64,000 nucleotides of DNA from Streptomyces halobius (lineage in GTDB: Bacteria; Actinomycetota; Actinomycetes; Streptomycetales; Streptomycetaceae). This document shows positions 52,051 to 61,027 of the stretch, piece after piece. The notes under the pieces were generated by a model. That model was not told the DNA's origin and made no database searches. It saw only the letters and a program-made list of their open reading frames with translations. The stretch's first letter is position 1. Each line of letters begins with the position of its first letter. Location of the stretch: positions 8,804,001 to 8,868,000 of the forward strand of contig NZ_CP086322.1 of assembly GCF_023277745.1 (NCBI RefSeq), written 5' to 3'. The translations under genes were made by a program, and so were the position numbers.

Positions 52051-52977
52051 TCAGCCGCGCCCGACATAGGTGTGTGCGCGGGTGTACACAGTGAAGCCCA
52101 TGGATTCATAAAGTCGTTTGGGCGCAGGGTAGTTGGCGTCGCCACGGGCGCAGACGACGGCGCGATGGCCACCGGCATCGGCGAAGGCGTGCAGTACGGC
52201 GGTGCAAACGGCGCGTGCCAGGCCGAGGCGACGGTGGTCGGGATGGGTACCGACCGGCTCGAACGCGCCTATGCCGTTGGACTCGTCGTACCAGCCCTGG
52301 CAGTAGGCGACGACACCGCCGTCGGGAGACGCCACGACGAGATCGAACTCGGGGCGGTAGGGACATGTTTCCCTCATGAGGGCGTGACGATCGGTGGTGA
52401 TACGGGTCGACCCGAAGGCGGCCCGGTGTGCCGCTGCCCGCCCTGCCACGTCGGTGTGGCCCTGCTGTGCACGGATCGTATAGCCGTCGGGCAGGCTAGG
52501 GATGGCCGGCAGATCGGTCAGCGGGCGGCCGAGGCAGGCCATGAACGGGCCGTCGACGATGGGGGCGCCCCCGCTTGAGCGAGGTCGAGAAGAGCGGGGG
52601 AGGGTGTAGCCACCGCGCTCCAGTGCGCTGACCAGGTGTGGTTCGGTCTCGGCGACATCTACGCTCAACGGGCCACTCGCGGACTGCTCGGCCCAGGCTA
52701 GTACCTCGTCCGCCAGCTCCGGGCGGCTCGGGTCGATCTGGAGCATCAAGCTGTCGGGCAATTCCAGCCAGCCCCAGGCCATTGTCCGCTCTCTCTCCGT
52801 CCAGACCGCCGTCGGGGATGTGTCGGCCTGGTCGAGGCACAGGCACCAGTTCCAGGCGAGGTCGCCGATATGCCGGTAGCCGGTCGTGGGGAAGGCGCGG
52901 GAGGCCAGACTCTGCATGGCAGGAAGCGCGATCGGTCCGGCGTATTCATGGCGGCGCATGGGCGTCATGCTGCCCAT
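52051..52977 (-). CDS. GNAT-family N-acetyltransferase, two-domain type
   Basis: 308 residues. The C-terminal GNAT core is 'VVAYCQGWYDESNGIGAFEPVGTHPDHRRLGLARAVCTAVLHAFADAGGHRAVVCARGDANYPAPKRLYESMGF'. A second, more divergent GNAT-like half precedes it. ATG at 52977 is chosen with caution; ATGs at 52968 and 52959 follow. If translation began farther upstream (frame open to 53121) it would pass through the 7-bp repeat at 53008-53070 and give a hydrophobic 'FLLPASC' repeat. Confidence 0.78.
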   Translation of the reverse strand: MGSMTPMRRHEYAGPIALPAMQSLASRAFPTTGYRHIGDLAWNWCLCLDQADTSPTAVWTERERTMAWGWLELPDSLMLQIDPSRPELADEVLAWAEQSASGPLSVDVAETEPHLVSALERGGYTLPRSSRPRSSGGAPIVDGPFMACLGRPLTDLPAIPSLPDGYTIRAQQGHTDVAGRAAAHRAAFGSTRITTDRHALMRETCPYRPEFDLVVASPDGGVVAYCQGWYDESNGIGAFEPVGTHPDHRRLGLARAVCTAVLHAFADAGGHRAVVCARGDANYPAPKRLYESMGFTVYTRAHTYVGRG

Positions 52978-53007
52978 AGGCTGCTCAAGTCGGCAACGGA
53001 GTATTGA

Positions 53008-53070
53008 GCAGGAAGCAGGAAGCAGGAAGCAGGAAGCAGGAAGCAGGAAGCAGGAAGCAGGAAGCAGGAA
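53008..53070. repeat. Nine perfect copies of a 7-bp repeat (GCAGGAA)
   Basis: GCAGGAA is repeated nine times without a mismatch from 53008 to 53070. It lies between two divergent GNAT genes, 31 bp upstream of the 52977 start on the minus strand. Confidence 0.95.
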
Positions 53071-53102
53071 GCGTTGAGCAATGGGTGCGAGGGAGTGTCC
53101 CG

Positions 53103-53118
53103 CCAGTGGGTCCACTGG
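53103..53118. promoter_or_regulatory. 16-bp inverted repeat between divergent GNAT genes
   Basis: CCAGTGG and CCACTGG are separated by GT. It stands about 40 bp upstream of the probable TAGCAT -10 box of the right-hand gene, where a repressor or activator could bind. Confidence 0.4.
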
Positions 53119-53169
53119 CACTGGCCCAGCGGGTCGGCCTCTACCTCAACTCCCTTTAGCATGTAATAT

Positions 53170-53601
53170 ATGGAAACCACGAACGTCCCTTACGAGCTGC
53201 GCGTCGGTGTCCCCTCCGTCGAGAACTTCCGCCGCCTGCGCACCGATGCCGGTCTCTCCGACAAGGCCCCCGAAGCGGTCGCCCTCGCCCTGCCCAACAC
53301 CTGGTACGGCGTGGTGCTCCACCACGAGGGCGAGCCCATCGGCATGGGACGCATCATCGGTGACGGCGGTACCGCGTTCCAGATCGTCGACATCTGCGTG
53401 CACCCCGCACACCAGGGGCGAGGGCTCGGCAAGCGCATCATGGCCGCGCTCACCGAGGAATTGGAGCGCCGGGCGCCCGCCACCGCGTACGTCTCACTGA
53501 TCGCGGACGGCCCCGCGCGCTTCCTCTACGAGAAGCTCGGCTTCGCGGACACCGCCGCGCACGGCTCGATCGGTATGTACCGCTTGATGGGCGGAAGTTG
53601 A
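53170..53601 (+). CDS. GNAT-family N-acetyltransferase
   Basis: 143 residues. 'FQIVDICVHPAHQGRGLGKRIMAALTEELERRAPATAYVSLIADGPARFLYEKLGF' has the full Arg-Gly-Leu-Gly acetyl-CoA loop. TAGCAT at 53157-53162 lies 7 bp before the ATG and no ribosome site is visible, so a leaderless message is likely. Substrate unknown. Confidence 0.86.
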   Translation: METTNVPYELRVGVPSVENFRRLRTDAGLSDKAPEAVALALPNTWYGVVLHHEGEPIGMGRIIGDGGTAFQIVDICVHPAHQGRGLGKRIMAALTEELERRAPATAYVSLIADGPARFLYEKLGFADTAAHGSIGMYRLMGGS

Positions 53602-53706
53602 GGACCTTGCGCTGGAGCCTGATCCGCCGCACGGGACTGGAACGGGTATCAGTGCCGGGCTGTTGTTTGCCCGCGAAGGGACCGGTCCGGCCTGCACACC
53701 GACCTG

Positions 53707-54043
53707 ATGGCCTCTGCGGATCAGGCCGATGCACCCGACGGCCTTCCCTCCGCAGAACGCGCTTCGGCGGTGACATTCTTCGAGGCAGACCGGCTCAGCC
53801 GGAGCGACCCGGCGCTACAGGCTGGCGGGCTTCTCGCTGTACCGCAGATGCGGATGGTCGGTAGTCGACCGGTTCGCGATTACGGTCGTCAACGGGCTCG
53901 GCGAGGGGCGGGCCGACGACTTCGACTGGATGAACCGGCTGGACCAACAACTCCGCGGGGCCGGTCACGGACCCGATCACACCTACATGCTGGACATCCT
54001 GCGCCTCGTCGCCTCCCGTACGAAGGAGACAGCCGGTCCGTGA
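53707..54043 (+). pseudogene. Possible frameshifted small gene
   Basis: One frame gives 'SAVTFFEADRLSRSDPAL', another continues with 'YRLAGFSLYRRCGWSVVDRFAITVVNGLGEGRADDFDWMNRLDQQLRGAGHGPDHTYMLDILRLVASRTKETAGP'. The second part is good protein-like sequence up to a stop, but it has no start of its own. The family is not recognised. Confidence 0.35.
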
Positions 54044-54241
54044 TGGGCCTGAACGGCCAGCCGATAGTCGCCCAGGATGCACCCGAGGCCCACTCCTCGT
54101 GCTCCTCGTGCCCCGCTCCGGCGAGATATACGGCCGTGTGATACAGATCACCCACACGGCATCGAGTTGGCACGATGATTTTGGCGCGGCACGGCAGTCT
54201 GCATTGCCGTACACCATGAGCGAGGAAGAGGAGCAAGTCCC

Positions 54242-54838
54242 ATGCGCATCGTGATCAGTGAGTTCATGAGCCTGGACGGCGTCGTGCAGGCACCGGGCGG
54301 ACCCAAGGAGGACACCGACGGCGGCTTCGCCCACGGCGGCTGGTCGCACCCGTTCTTCGATCCGGAGGTGGTGGGCGGCGCCTTTGACGATGCGTTGGGC
54401 AAGGCCGAGGCGCTGCTGTTCGGGCGGCGTACGTGGCAGACGATGGCCGCGGCGTGGCCCGAGCGGGCCGGTGACCCGTTCGCCGACCGGATGAACACCA
54501 TTCGGAAGTACGTCGTGTCCGGCACGCTGGGCGACGGCGAGCTGACGTGGGACAACACCACGCGCATCCCCGGTGACGAGGCCGTCGCCCGCATCCGGGA
54601 ACTGCACGGGACCGACGACGGTGACCTGCTGGTGATGGGAAGCCCCACGCTCGTGCGCACCCTCTTGCGCGAGGGCCTGGTCGACGAACTCCGGCTCATG
54701 ATCATGCCCGTGCTCCTCGGCGGCGGTAAGACGATCTTCCCGGACGATGGTGCGCAGCGCACGCTGGAGCTGGTCTCCACGGCCACCAGCAGCACGGGCG
54801 TGCATGTGTGCACCTACCGGCCGGCCGCCGAGGCGTAG
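54242..54838 (+). CDS. Dihydrofolate reductase-like (RibD C-terminal fold) protein
   Basis: 198 residues. 'MRIVISEFMSLDGVVQAPGGPKED', 'ALLFGRRTWQTMAAAWP', 'DLLVMGSPTLVRTLLREGLVDELRLMIMPVLLGGGKTIFPDD' are the family's marks. It should bind NADPH; the reduced substrate is unknown. ATG at 54242 follows GAGGAGCAAGTCCC. Confidence 0.88.
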   Translation: MRIVISEFMSLDGVVQAPGGPKEDTDGGFAHGGWSHPFFDPEVVGGAFDDALGKAEALLFGRRTWQTMAAAWPERAGDPFADRMNTIRKYVVSGTLGDGELTWDNTTRIPGDEAVARIRELHGTDDGDLLVMGSPTLVRTLLREGLVDELRLMIMPVLLGGGKTIFPDDGAQRTLELVSTATSSTGVHVCTYRPAAEA

Positions 54839-54958
54839 GTGGGGTCGGCGAGGGGCCCGGAGCGTGCACCGGGCCCCGGCCGTAATGGTCGCTCGGAGGC
54901 AGGATCAGGTCCGTTCGAGGACGGCTTTCCGGCAATATGCCAATACCGTACGCGCAAT

Positions 54959-55015
54959 ATCGCACGCCCTGTATCGCACGCTTTGTACTGCACGCCCTGT
55001 TCCTGCACACCTTGT
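54959..55015. repeat. Four degenerate 14-bp tandem repeats
   Basis: ATCGCACGCCCTGT-like units start at 54959, 54973, 54987 and 55001 (the last is 15 bp). They lie in the 300-bp gap after the DHFR-like gene, in which no gene is supported. Confidence 0.6.
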
Positions 55016-55135
55016 TCCGCTCACACTGCGCGCCGGGCGCACGGGGGCGCCTCGGAAGACGCGAAGCTGAACTCACACTTTCTCGAAGACCATCCGGAGA
55101 ACCGTGAAGCGCCCCTCACGCAGGAATCCGAGTAT

Positions 55136-55497
55136 TCAGTCCCGTTCACTCCCGGCAGCCCCACCCGCGGCACGGTAGTGATAGCCGCACATCTCGCTGA
55201 AACCCGCCCGCTCATACAGCCGCAACGCCGGGATGTTGTCGCGCTCCACCTGGAGATACATACGGCCGGCGCGGTGGGCGCCGGCCTGCAGTGACATGGG
55301 GCTCTCCCGCTGGTAGCCACGCTCCGCCAAGAGAGCGTCCAGCCCTTCCGGGCATGCTCCCGGGCTGATCTGGAACCGGGCGACCACACCGCGACCGGCA
55401 TGGAACCTCTCCGCCCGTACGACCCGGCGCACCAGCTCGTCCGTGGCAGAGACCGTATGGTGCACCCGGTCCAGGCCCAGGAGTTCACCATGTGGTG
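55136..55497 (-). pseudogene. GNAT acetyltransferase fragment
   Basis: 'VVRAERFHAGRGVVARFQISPGACPEGLDALLAERGYQRESPMSLQAG' is joined directly to 'MYLQVERDNIPALRLYERAGFSEMCGYHYR'. The acetyl-CoA loop between them, and the N-terminal part, are deleted. It lies immediately after the aminotransferase stop and may have been its operon partner. Confidence 0.6.
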
Positions 55498-56648
55498 GCG
55501 GTGATCCGGTCCACGGCCTCCGTGATGAGGGAGGTGTCGGCACAGACGGTGAGACGTACATAGCCTTCGCCGCCGGGGCCGAAGCCGGTGGCGGGGATGG
55601 ACAGTACGCGGGCGTCCTCCAGGAGCCTCTTGGCGAAGCCCTCGCTGGTGAGGCCGTCGGGGGCGCGGACGAGGCAGTAGAAGGTGGCGCGCGGTCGCAG
55701 CACCTCAAGGCCGGCCGCTTCGAGACCGTCGCACAGCAGACGCATACGTTCCCGGTAGACGGCCCGCAGCCGGTCCGGGTATCCGGTGGTGTCGGTGAGC
55801 GCGGCGACGGCAGCCTGCTGGATGGCGCCGAAGGTGCCCGAGTCGGTGTGGGTCTTGGCCGTACGCAGGGCATCCACGGCCTCCGCGTTGCCGGTCGCGA
55901 ATCCGACGCGCCAGCCCGGCATGTTGTAAGCCTTGGACAGCGAGTGGAATTCGATGCCGCAACGCATCGCTCCGGGCGAGGTGAGAAAGGAGGGCGGAGG
56001 CTCGGTGTCGTAGTAGATCTCGGCGTAGGCGGCGTCGGACGCCACGAGGATGTTGTGCTCCAACGCGAAGCGCGCGAGGTCGTCGTAGAAGCCGGTGTTA
56101 GCCAGTGCGGCGGTGGGGTTGTTGGGGTAGCAGATCCAGAACACCTTGGCACGTCGGGCGACTTGGCGCGGGATCGCGTCGAGGTCCGGCAGGAAGCCGT
56201 TCTCCTCGCGCAGGGGTACGCGCACCACTTCGCCACCACAGAAGCGGGCCCAGGTCGCGTAGACGGGATAGGCCGGGTCGGGTACGAGGACGACATCGCC
56301 CGGCTCGACGAAGGCGAGCGCGAGGTGCGCCATGGCTTCCTTGCTGCCGAGGGTGACGACGACTTCGGTTGCGGGGTCGGCCTTCAGGCCGTAGCGGCGC
56401 TCAAGAAAACCCGTCGCGGCCTCGCGTAGCGCGCCGGTGCCCTGGTACGGCGGATAGCGGTGTAACTCGGGTTGCCGGACGGCCTGTTGCATGGCGGCGA
56501 CGATATGCGGCGGTGTGGGCAGGTCGCAGTCGCCGACGCCGAGGGGGATGGGGGCCAGTCCGGCTTGGTCCGCGAGCGCGCGAGTGTGGTCGATGAACGA
56601 GAAGAGGTAGTCCTCGGTCGGCTCCAGACGCCTGGCGCGGCGTATCAC
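55485..56648 (-). CDS. Class I/II PLP aminotransferase, LL-DAP/AspC-like
   Basis: 387 residues. 'IPLGVGDCDLPTPPHIVAAM', 'YPPYQGTGALREAATGFLERRYG', 'VFWICYPNNPTAALA', 'ASDAAYAEIYYD' and the PLP-lysine motif 'EFHSLSKAYNMPGWRVGFATGNA' are complete. The GTG at 56648 follows GGGAGGAA by about 8 bases. It resembles the aminotransferases active on diaminopimelate, aspartate or aromatic acids. It may be an independent gene; nothing nearby fixes the pathway. Confidence 0.88.
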   Translation of the reverse strand: MIRRARRLEPTEDYLFSFIDHTRALADQAGLAPIPLGVGDCDLPTPPHIVAAMQQAVRQPELHRYPPYQGTGALREAATGFLERRYGLKADPATEVVVTLGSKEAMAHLALAFVEPGDVVLVPDPAYPVYATWARFCGGEVVRVPLREENGFLPDLDAIPRQVARRAKVFWICYPNNPTAALANTGFYDDLARFALEHNILVASDAAYAEIYYDTEPPPSFLTSPGAMRCGIEFHSLSKAYNMPGWRVGFATGNAEAVDALRTAKTHTDSGTFGAIQQAAVAALTDTTGYPDRLRAVYRERMRLLCDGLEAAGLEVLRPRATFYCLVRAPDGLTSEGFAKRLLEDARVLSIPATGFGPGGEGYVRLTVCADTSLITEAVDRITATTW

Positions 56649-56888
56649 GTAGTGATTCCTCCCTGTCCACGGACATTGCCGGGGCTGTGCTGTGTCGGCG
56701 GTGTGTGATTTGCTGGCGCTTATCGCAAAGTTGCTCGACGAGTGTGCTGGTACGCGAGATGCTCCGGCTGTCACGGGCGATGCGGCGTGTGGAAGTTGTT
56801 GCTTTCGTGCACCCGAAGAACTGCCTTTCCGCTTTCGTGACGGAACCGTCGCTCTCCGTGTAAGCGAGGGGTTAGGGTCGGCATGCGA

Positions 56889-56930
56889 AAGGGCCCTGAG
56901 GTGGCGTCCAACCTTCCCACAGGGCCCTTC
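56889..56930 (+). terminator. Inverted repeat in the leader of the small gene at 56965
   Basis: AAGGGCCCTG (56889-56898) and its perfect complement (56921-56930 with one base before) are 21-22 bases apart. It stands 35 bp before the next start codon, so it could be an attenuator or the terminator of an unseen transcript. Confidence 0.45.
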
Positions 56931-56964
56931 CGTTCATCTGCGACCACGAAGCAAGGAGAACCAC

Positions 56965-57234
56965 ATGCCCCTTGGCCCGCGCCCTGCCGGTCCGCTGCTT
57001 GCAGCGCTGGCCAGCGAGTTCGAAGTTAGCATGCGCTCTCTGGACCGGTGGCAAACATCAGCCGTTGTCGACATGACTGTCAGCTTCGGTGCCGGGGTGT
57101 CCATCGCCGCGGCTTCGCCGGGCGTCGTGATGATCTACGGCCCCGAGGTCGTGCCCCTCGTGGCACCGGCGGCATCGCTCGCTCTCGCGGCGAACCGCTC
57201 CCACCTCCGTTGTCGCGCGGTGCGCCGACGGTAG
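56965..57234 (+). CDS. Small protein of unknown function
   Basis: 89 residues. AAGGAGAA stands just upstream of the ATG. The middle ('TSAVVDMTVSFGAGVSIAAASPGVVMIYGPEVVPLVAPAASLALAA') is hydrophobic and could span the membrane. The end is rich in Arg. No family is recognised. Confidence 0.5.
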   Translation: MPLGPRPAGPLLAALASEFEVSMRSLDRWQTSAVVDMTVSFGAGVSIAAASPGVVMIYGPEVVPLVAPAASLALAANRSHLRCRAVRRR

Positions 57235-57443
57235 TCGGCGCCGGGACCCGGCCTGCGCAGCCGCCCTGTAGGCGCGGACGGCCGGGCTCCGGCCCTCCTC
57301 CCGCCGCACCACAGCCGGTGCGGCCCCGCACGGTTTCGTCGCACCGGATGCCAGGAGCGCCGGCCCTCGCGTGACGAAAGCCACCGTGCGTGTGACACCG
57401 CGCCAGTTGTTCACGCAAACCTGTTCGCCCACACGGAACTTCG

Positions 57444-58532
57444 ATGACGAAGAGCACTCCGCAGATCACGTGCGGCCATTGCCGCCGCACTTTTCAACGA
57501 CCCAAGCCCACCGGTCGCACGCCCCGGTACTGCAGCGCCAAATGCCGTAGCGCCTCCTACCGCGACCGCACCGCCACCCCGGCCCGGCCCCGCAGCTACG
57601 ACGACGATGTCGTGCGCATCAGCCGAGCCCTGCTGACGAAAGCCCAAGTCCTGGACCACCTCGCGCACAACCAGGTGCAGGCCCTGCCCCTGGAAGCTGT
57701 CGAGCAGTGCGTCGCCCTGCAGCGCGACCTCTGCGATGTCACGGCCGTCGCCATCCGCCAGGCCCTGTCCAACGGCGCCCTCTGGCCGCAGATCGCCAGG
57801 GCCATGAACAGCTCGGCGAGCACCCTCAAGGTCAGCTACTCCGAAGAGAAGGTCGACAAGATACTGGCGAAACGCGCGGACCGGGGCCCCGCCCGGCCGC
57901 GGAGGCCGGCCGGCCTCCACGACGGCCGGCGCCCGCGCATCCTGTCGCAGACGAGCTGCTGGCTGCCCGGCCAGCCCGGCTACCCCTTGACCCGTGCCCT
58001 GTCCTACCTGGGCCGCACCGGCGGAAAACCGACCGTGCGTGACCTGGCCGTCAGCACGGGCGTCTCGACGTCGTACATCTACCGGATCATGTCGGGGGAG
58101 CGCACACCCACCTGGGAGGTCGCCGCGGGATTCGCCCGAGCCTGCGACGCCGACCCGGACGACCTGACCTTCCTGTGGAACACCGCCCATGAACTTCCGT
58201 TGCTTCCCCCGTCCGGACAGACGTACCGGCAGGCCGTCCACGCGCTGCAGGCCGCGCTGCGCGGCCTGCGCCTGGCCGCTGCCTGCCCCGAGATACCCAC
58301 TCTCCTGCGACCCGGCACGGCGCCGCTGACCGTCGGCGCCGCCACCGCCTTGCTGTCCGCGCACCCCCCCGCCGCCGGATTTCTGCGCTGGCCCGTGGTC
58401 AGGGCGCTTGCCGTGGCCCTGCACGGCGAGCCGGACGCGATCCGGCCGCTGTGGGAGCGCGTTCACGCACTCGCCGGGACGGCCGACGACGCCGAACGGG
58501 GCCGCTCGTGGCCGGCCGAGGCATTCGGCTGA
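57444..58532 (+). CDS. Zinc-finger plus XRE helix-turn-helix regulator
   Basis: 362 residues. The N-terminal zinc module is 'ITCGHCRRTFQRPKPTGRTPRYCSAKCRSASYRDR' (Cys-X2-Cys, Cys-X3-Cys). In the middle stands a helix-turn-helix: 'KPTVRDLAVSTGVSTSYIYRIMSGERTPTWEVAAGFARACDADP'. The last 110 residues are Ala/Leu-rich and unassigned. It is followed by a gene of unknown role in the same direction, 4 bp apart, so the two may act as a pair. Confidence 0.75.
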   Translation: MTKSTPQITCGHCRRTFQRPKPTGRTPRYCSAKCRSASYRDRTATPARPRSYDDDVVRISRALLTKAQVLDHLAHNQVQALPLEAVEQCVALQRDLCDVTAVAIRQALSNGALWPQIARAMNSSASTLKVSYSEEKVDKILAKRADRGPARPRRPAGLHDGRRPRILSQTSCWLPGQPGYPLTRALSYLGRTGGKPTVRDLAVSTGVSTSYIYRIMSGERTPTWEVAAGFARACDADPDDLTFLWNTAHELPLLPPSGQTYRQAVHALQAALRGLRLAAACPEIPTLLRPGTAPLTVGAATALLSAHPPAAGFLRWPVVRALAVALHGEPDAIRPLWERVHALAGTADDAERGRSWPAEAFG

Positions 58533-58536
58533 CCTC

Positions 58537-59130
58537 ATGGATCGCGCCGCCCGGATGACCGACCGCCCGAGCTCCACACCGATTTCCCCCGGGGGAAACA
58601 TGCCGTCCGCACCCTCCGCCGCCGTTGGCACCACGCCGCACCACACCCCCGTGCGACCGACGCCCGGCGTGGCGGCCATCACCGTGGTCCTGCCCGCCGA
58701 CTTCACCGCCTTCTGCCAACTCCACCACGACGTCTACCAGCACTACGCCCACCAACTGGTCGCCGATCACGACACCGCGGTCCGAGCCGTCCAGCACGCT
58801 CTCGGCGACCTCGCCGCGTCCTGGACACAAGCCCTCGCCGGCCACCACACCACGGCCATAGCCTGGGCCTCCCTCACCCGCCGGATCCACCATGCCGCCC
58901 GCACGTCCTGCGGCACCCCCGCCGGCGCGCTCTACCACCTCGTCCCGGCCGCCGAAGCCGACGCCGCCGTCCTGCACCACCTCATCGGCCTCAGCATCAC
59001 CGGAACCGCTGACACCCTCGGCACTGAACCCACCACCGTCACATCGCTCTTACAGACCTTCGAGAGGCGCCTCAATGACACTGCTGCCACCTCGCTGCGC
59101 GCTTGCTGGACGGCCGCCAACTCCCGCTAG
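58537..59130 (+). CDS. Unknown helical protein downstream of the Zn-finger/XRE gene
   Basis: About 197 residues from ATG 58537; ATG 58555 or 58600 are alternatives. 'DFTAFCQLHHDVYQHYAHQLVADHDTAVRAVQHALGDLAASWTQAL' and 'LHHLIGLSITGTADTLGTEPTTVTSLLQTFERRL' recall the layout of sigma regions 2 and 4, but identity is weak. It might be a remote sigma-like partner of the preceding regulator. A perfect palindrome follows. Confidence 0.5.
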   Translation: MDRAARMTDRPSSTPISPGGNMPSAPSAAVGTTPHHTPVRPTPGVAAITVVLPADFTAFCQLHHDVYQHYAHQLVADHDTAVRAVQHALGDLAASWTQALAGHHTTAIAWASLTRRIHHAARTSCGTPAGALYHLVPAAEADAAVLHHLIGLSITGTADTLGTEPTTVTSLLQTFERRLNDTAATSLRACWTAANSR

Positions 59131-59755
59131 GCGGCGGGCCGATCGGCATCCCTTTTCGGCGGCAAGCGGGTTGAGACCGGCAGTCCTCAGGGGTTCGCGC
59201 AGCGGGCTGCAGGGCCCTGCAGCCCGCACTCGGTGGCGTACGGCCGTCCGGCGGGGCGGTACCCCACCGCTCACGCAACGCCTCACAGCCGATCGGCGTC
59301 CGCGACACCTATCAGCGGGTGGTTCGGCGCCGTCCCCGTCAGCGCCCTCTCGGCCCAACTCCGCCAGTAGTCATGCACATTCTCCAGGTTCCACGCACGC
59401 AGCCGGCCCGGTTCGGGGTCAACTCCAATCTTGTCCGGGGCGGGGCCACGCACCGGATGCCGCGCTCCAGCAGCACCGTCCACGACCGGATCCTCCTGCC
59501 TGCCAGGGCCGCCACCCGCCACCCTCAGGAACTGAAAGTACTGGAGCTCTTACACATGGTCGCCAGGCGTATGGGGTTCAAGATCCGGCGCACGGAGAGG
59601 CGTTCACGCTCACCTCGTGGCGGCACGAGGGGAAACTGTCCGGCGATGCGCATCGATGCGAGCCACCCCGCGCCACCCCCGACCCACTCTCCTTTGTATT
59701 CTCGGCGGGGGTCCCGGATCCCCGTGGCAAGCGACCCCTGTGAGAGGAACCACCC
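59131..59755. other. 625-bp gap; palindrome, no supported gene
   Basis: Several open frames cross the gap without motifs. The palindrome at 59202-59227 is the only clear element. Upstream of the next start, no promoter can be chosen by eye. Confidence 0.4.
59202..59227 (+). terminator. 26-bp perfect palindrome
   Basis: GCGGGCTGCAGGG at 59202-59214 is followed immediately by its complement at 59215-59227. The RNA would form a strong hairpin 70 bp after the stop at 59130. A DNA-binding role is also possible. Confidence 0.6.
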
Positions 59756-61027
59756 ATGACCATCGTGCTGAGCTCCGACGCCCTGGCCGGGCTTCTCGAC
59801 CGGGCCCGGCGGGACTACGAGGAGCTGGCGGCGCGAGGTCTCAAGCTCGACCTCACCCGGGGCAAGCCGGCGCCCGAGCAGCTCGACCTCTCCGGGGACC
59901 TGCTGACCCTGCCGGGCGGGCGGCACACCGCCGCCGATGGCGCGGACGTGCGCAACTACGGTGGCCTGCAGGGCCTGCCGGAGCTCCGCGAGATCTTCGC
60001 CGGGCTGCTGCAGGTACCGGCCGGGCAGCTCCTCGCGGCCGGTAACTCCAGCCTGGAGCTGATGCACGACTGCCTGGTCCACGCCCTCCTGAGCGTGCTG
60101 CCGGGCGCCGAAGCCCGCTGGGCCGACCAGGGCCGGGTCGTGTTCCTGTGCCCAGTGCCCGGCTACGACCGGCACTTCGCGCTCTGCGAGCGGTTCGGCA
60201 TCGAGATGATCCCGGTCCCGATGACCGAGGCCGGCCCGGACATGGACGTCGTGGAGCGCCTCGTGGCCGAGGACCCCGCCGTCAAGGGCATCTGGTGCGT
60301 CCCGAAGTACAGCAACCCGTCCGGCGTCAGCTACAGCGACGAGACGGTGGCGCGCCTGGCCCGCATGGAGACGGCCGCCCCGGACTTCCGGATCTTCTGG
60401 GACAACGCCTACGCCGCCCACCACCTCACCGACGAGCCCGTGCAGATCGCCGACCTCCTCGCCGCGTGCACAGCGAGCGGCAACCCGGACCGGGCGTTCC
60501 TCTTCGGCTCCACCTCGAAGATCACCTTCGCGGGCGCGGGCGTCGCCTTCTTCGGCTCCTCGCCCGCCAACGTGAGCTGGCTGACCGCCAACAACTCCAA
60601 GCGCTCGATCGGCCCCGACAAGACCAACCAGCTGCGCCACGTCCTCTTCCTCCGGGACGAGGACGGCGTACGGGCCCACATGGAGCGCCAACGAGCCCTG
60701 CTCCAGCCCAAGTTCGATGCCGTCCAGCGCATCCTGGAAGCCGAGCTCGGCGGCACCGGCCTGGCCGAGTGGACCACCCCCAAAGGCGGTTACTTCGTCA
60801 CCCTTGAGGTCATGGAGGGCTGCGCCGAGGATGTGGTGCGCCGCGCGGCCGAGGCGGGCATCGTGCTGACCCCGGCCGGCGCGACCCACCCGTACGGCGA
60901 CGACCCCCGCGACGCGACGATCCGCATCGCGCCCAGCTACCCGAGCCTGGCCGAGCTGGAGCAGGCGATGCTCGGTCTGACCGTGTGCGTGCGTCTGTCC
61001 GGCTACGAGAAGATGCTCACGACCTGA
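59756..61027 (+). CDS. Class I aminotransferase (aspartate aminotransferase Ic-like)
   Basis: 423 residues. 'KLDLTRGKPAPEQLDLSGDLL', 'DVRNYGGLQGLPELREIFAGLL', 'IWCVPKYSNPSGVSYSDETV', 'FRIFWDNAYAAHHL' and the PLP lysine in 'FLFGSTSKITFAGAGVAFFGSS' match the distinct aspartate aminotransferase group found in actinobacteria. The start ATG follows GAGAGGA. It should swap amino groups between aspartate and oxo acids. Confidence 0.88.
   Translation: MTIVLSSDALAGLLDRARRDYEELAARGLKLDLTRGKPAPEQLDLSGDLLTLPGGRHTAADGADVRNYGGLQGLPELREIFAGLLQVPAGQLLAAGNSSLELMHDCLVHALLSVLPGAEARWADQGRVVFLCPVPGYDRHFALCERFGIEMIPVPMTEAGPDMDVVERLVAEDPAVKGIWCVPKYSNPSGVSYSDETVARLARMETAAPDFRIFWDNAYAAHHLTDEPVQIADLLAACTASGNPDRAFLFGSTSKITFAGAGVAFFGSSPANVSWLTANNSKRSIGPDKTNQLRHVLFLRDEDGVRAHMERQRALLQPKFDAVQRILEAELGGTGLAEWTTPKGGYFVTLEVMEGCAEDVVRRAAEAGIVLTPAGATHPYGDDPRDATIRIAPSYPSLAELEQAMLGLTVCVRLSGYEKMLTT

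Noticed and set aside
59380..59450. GGTTCGGGGTCAACTCC, resembling a tRNA T-arm
   Set aside because: No acceptor stem, D-arm or anticodon arm can be folded around it.
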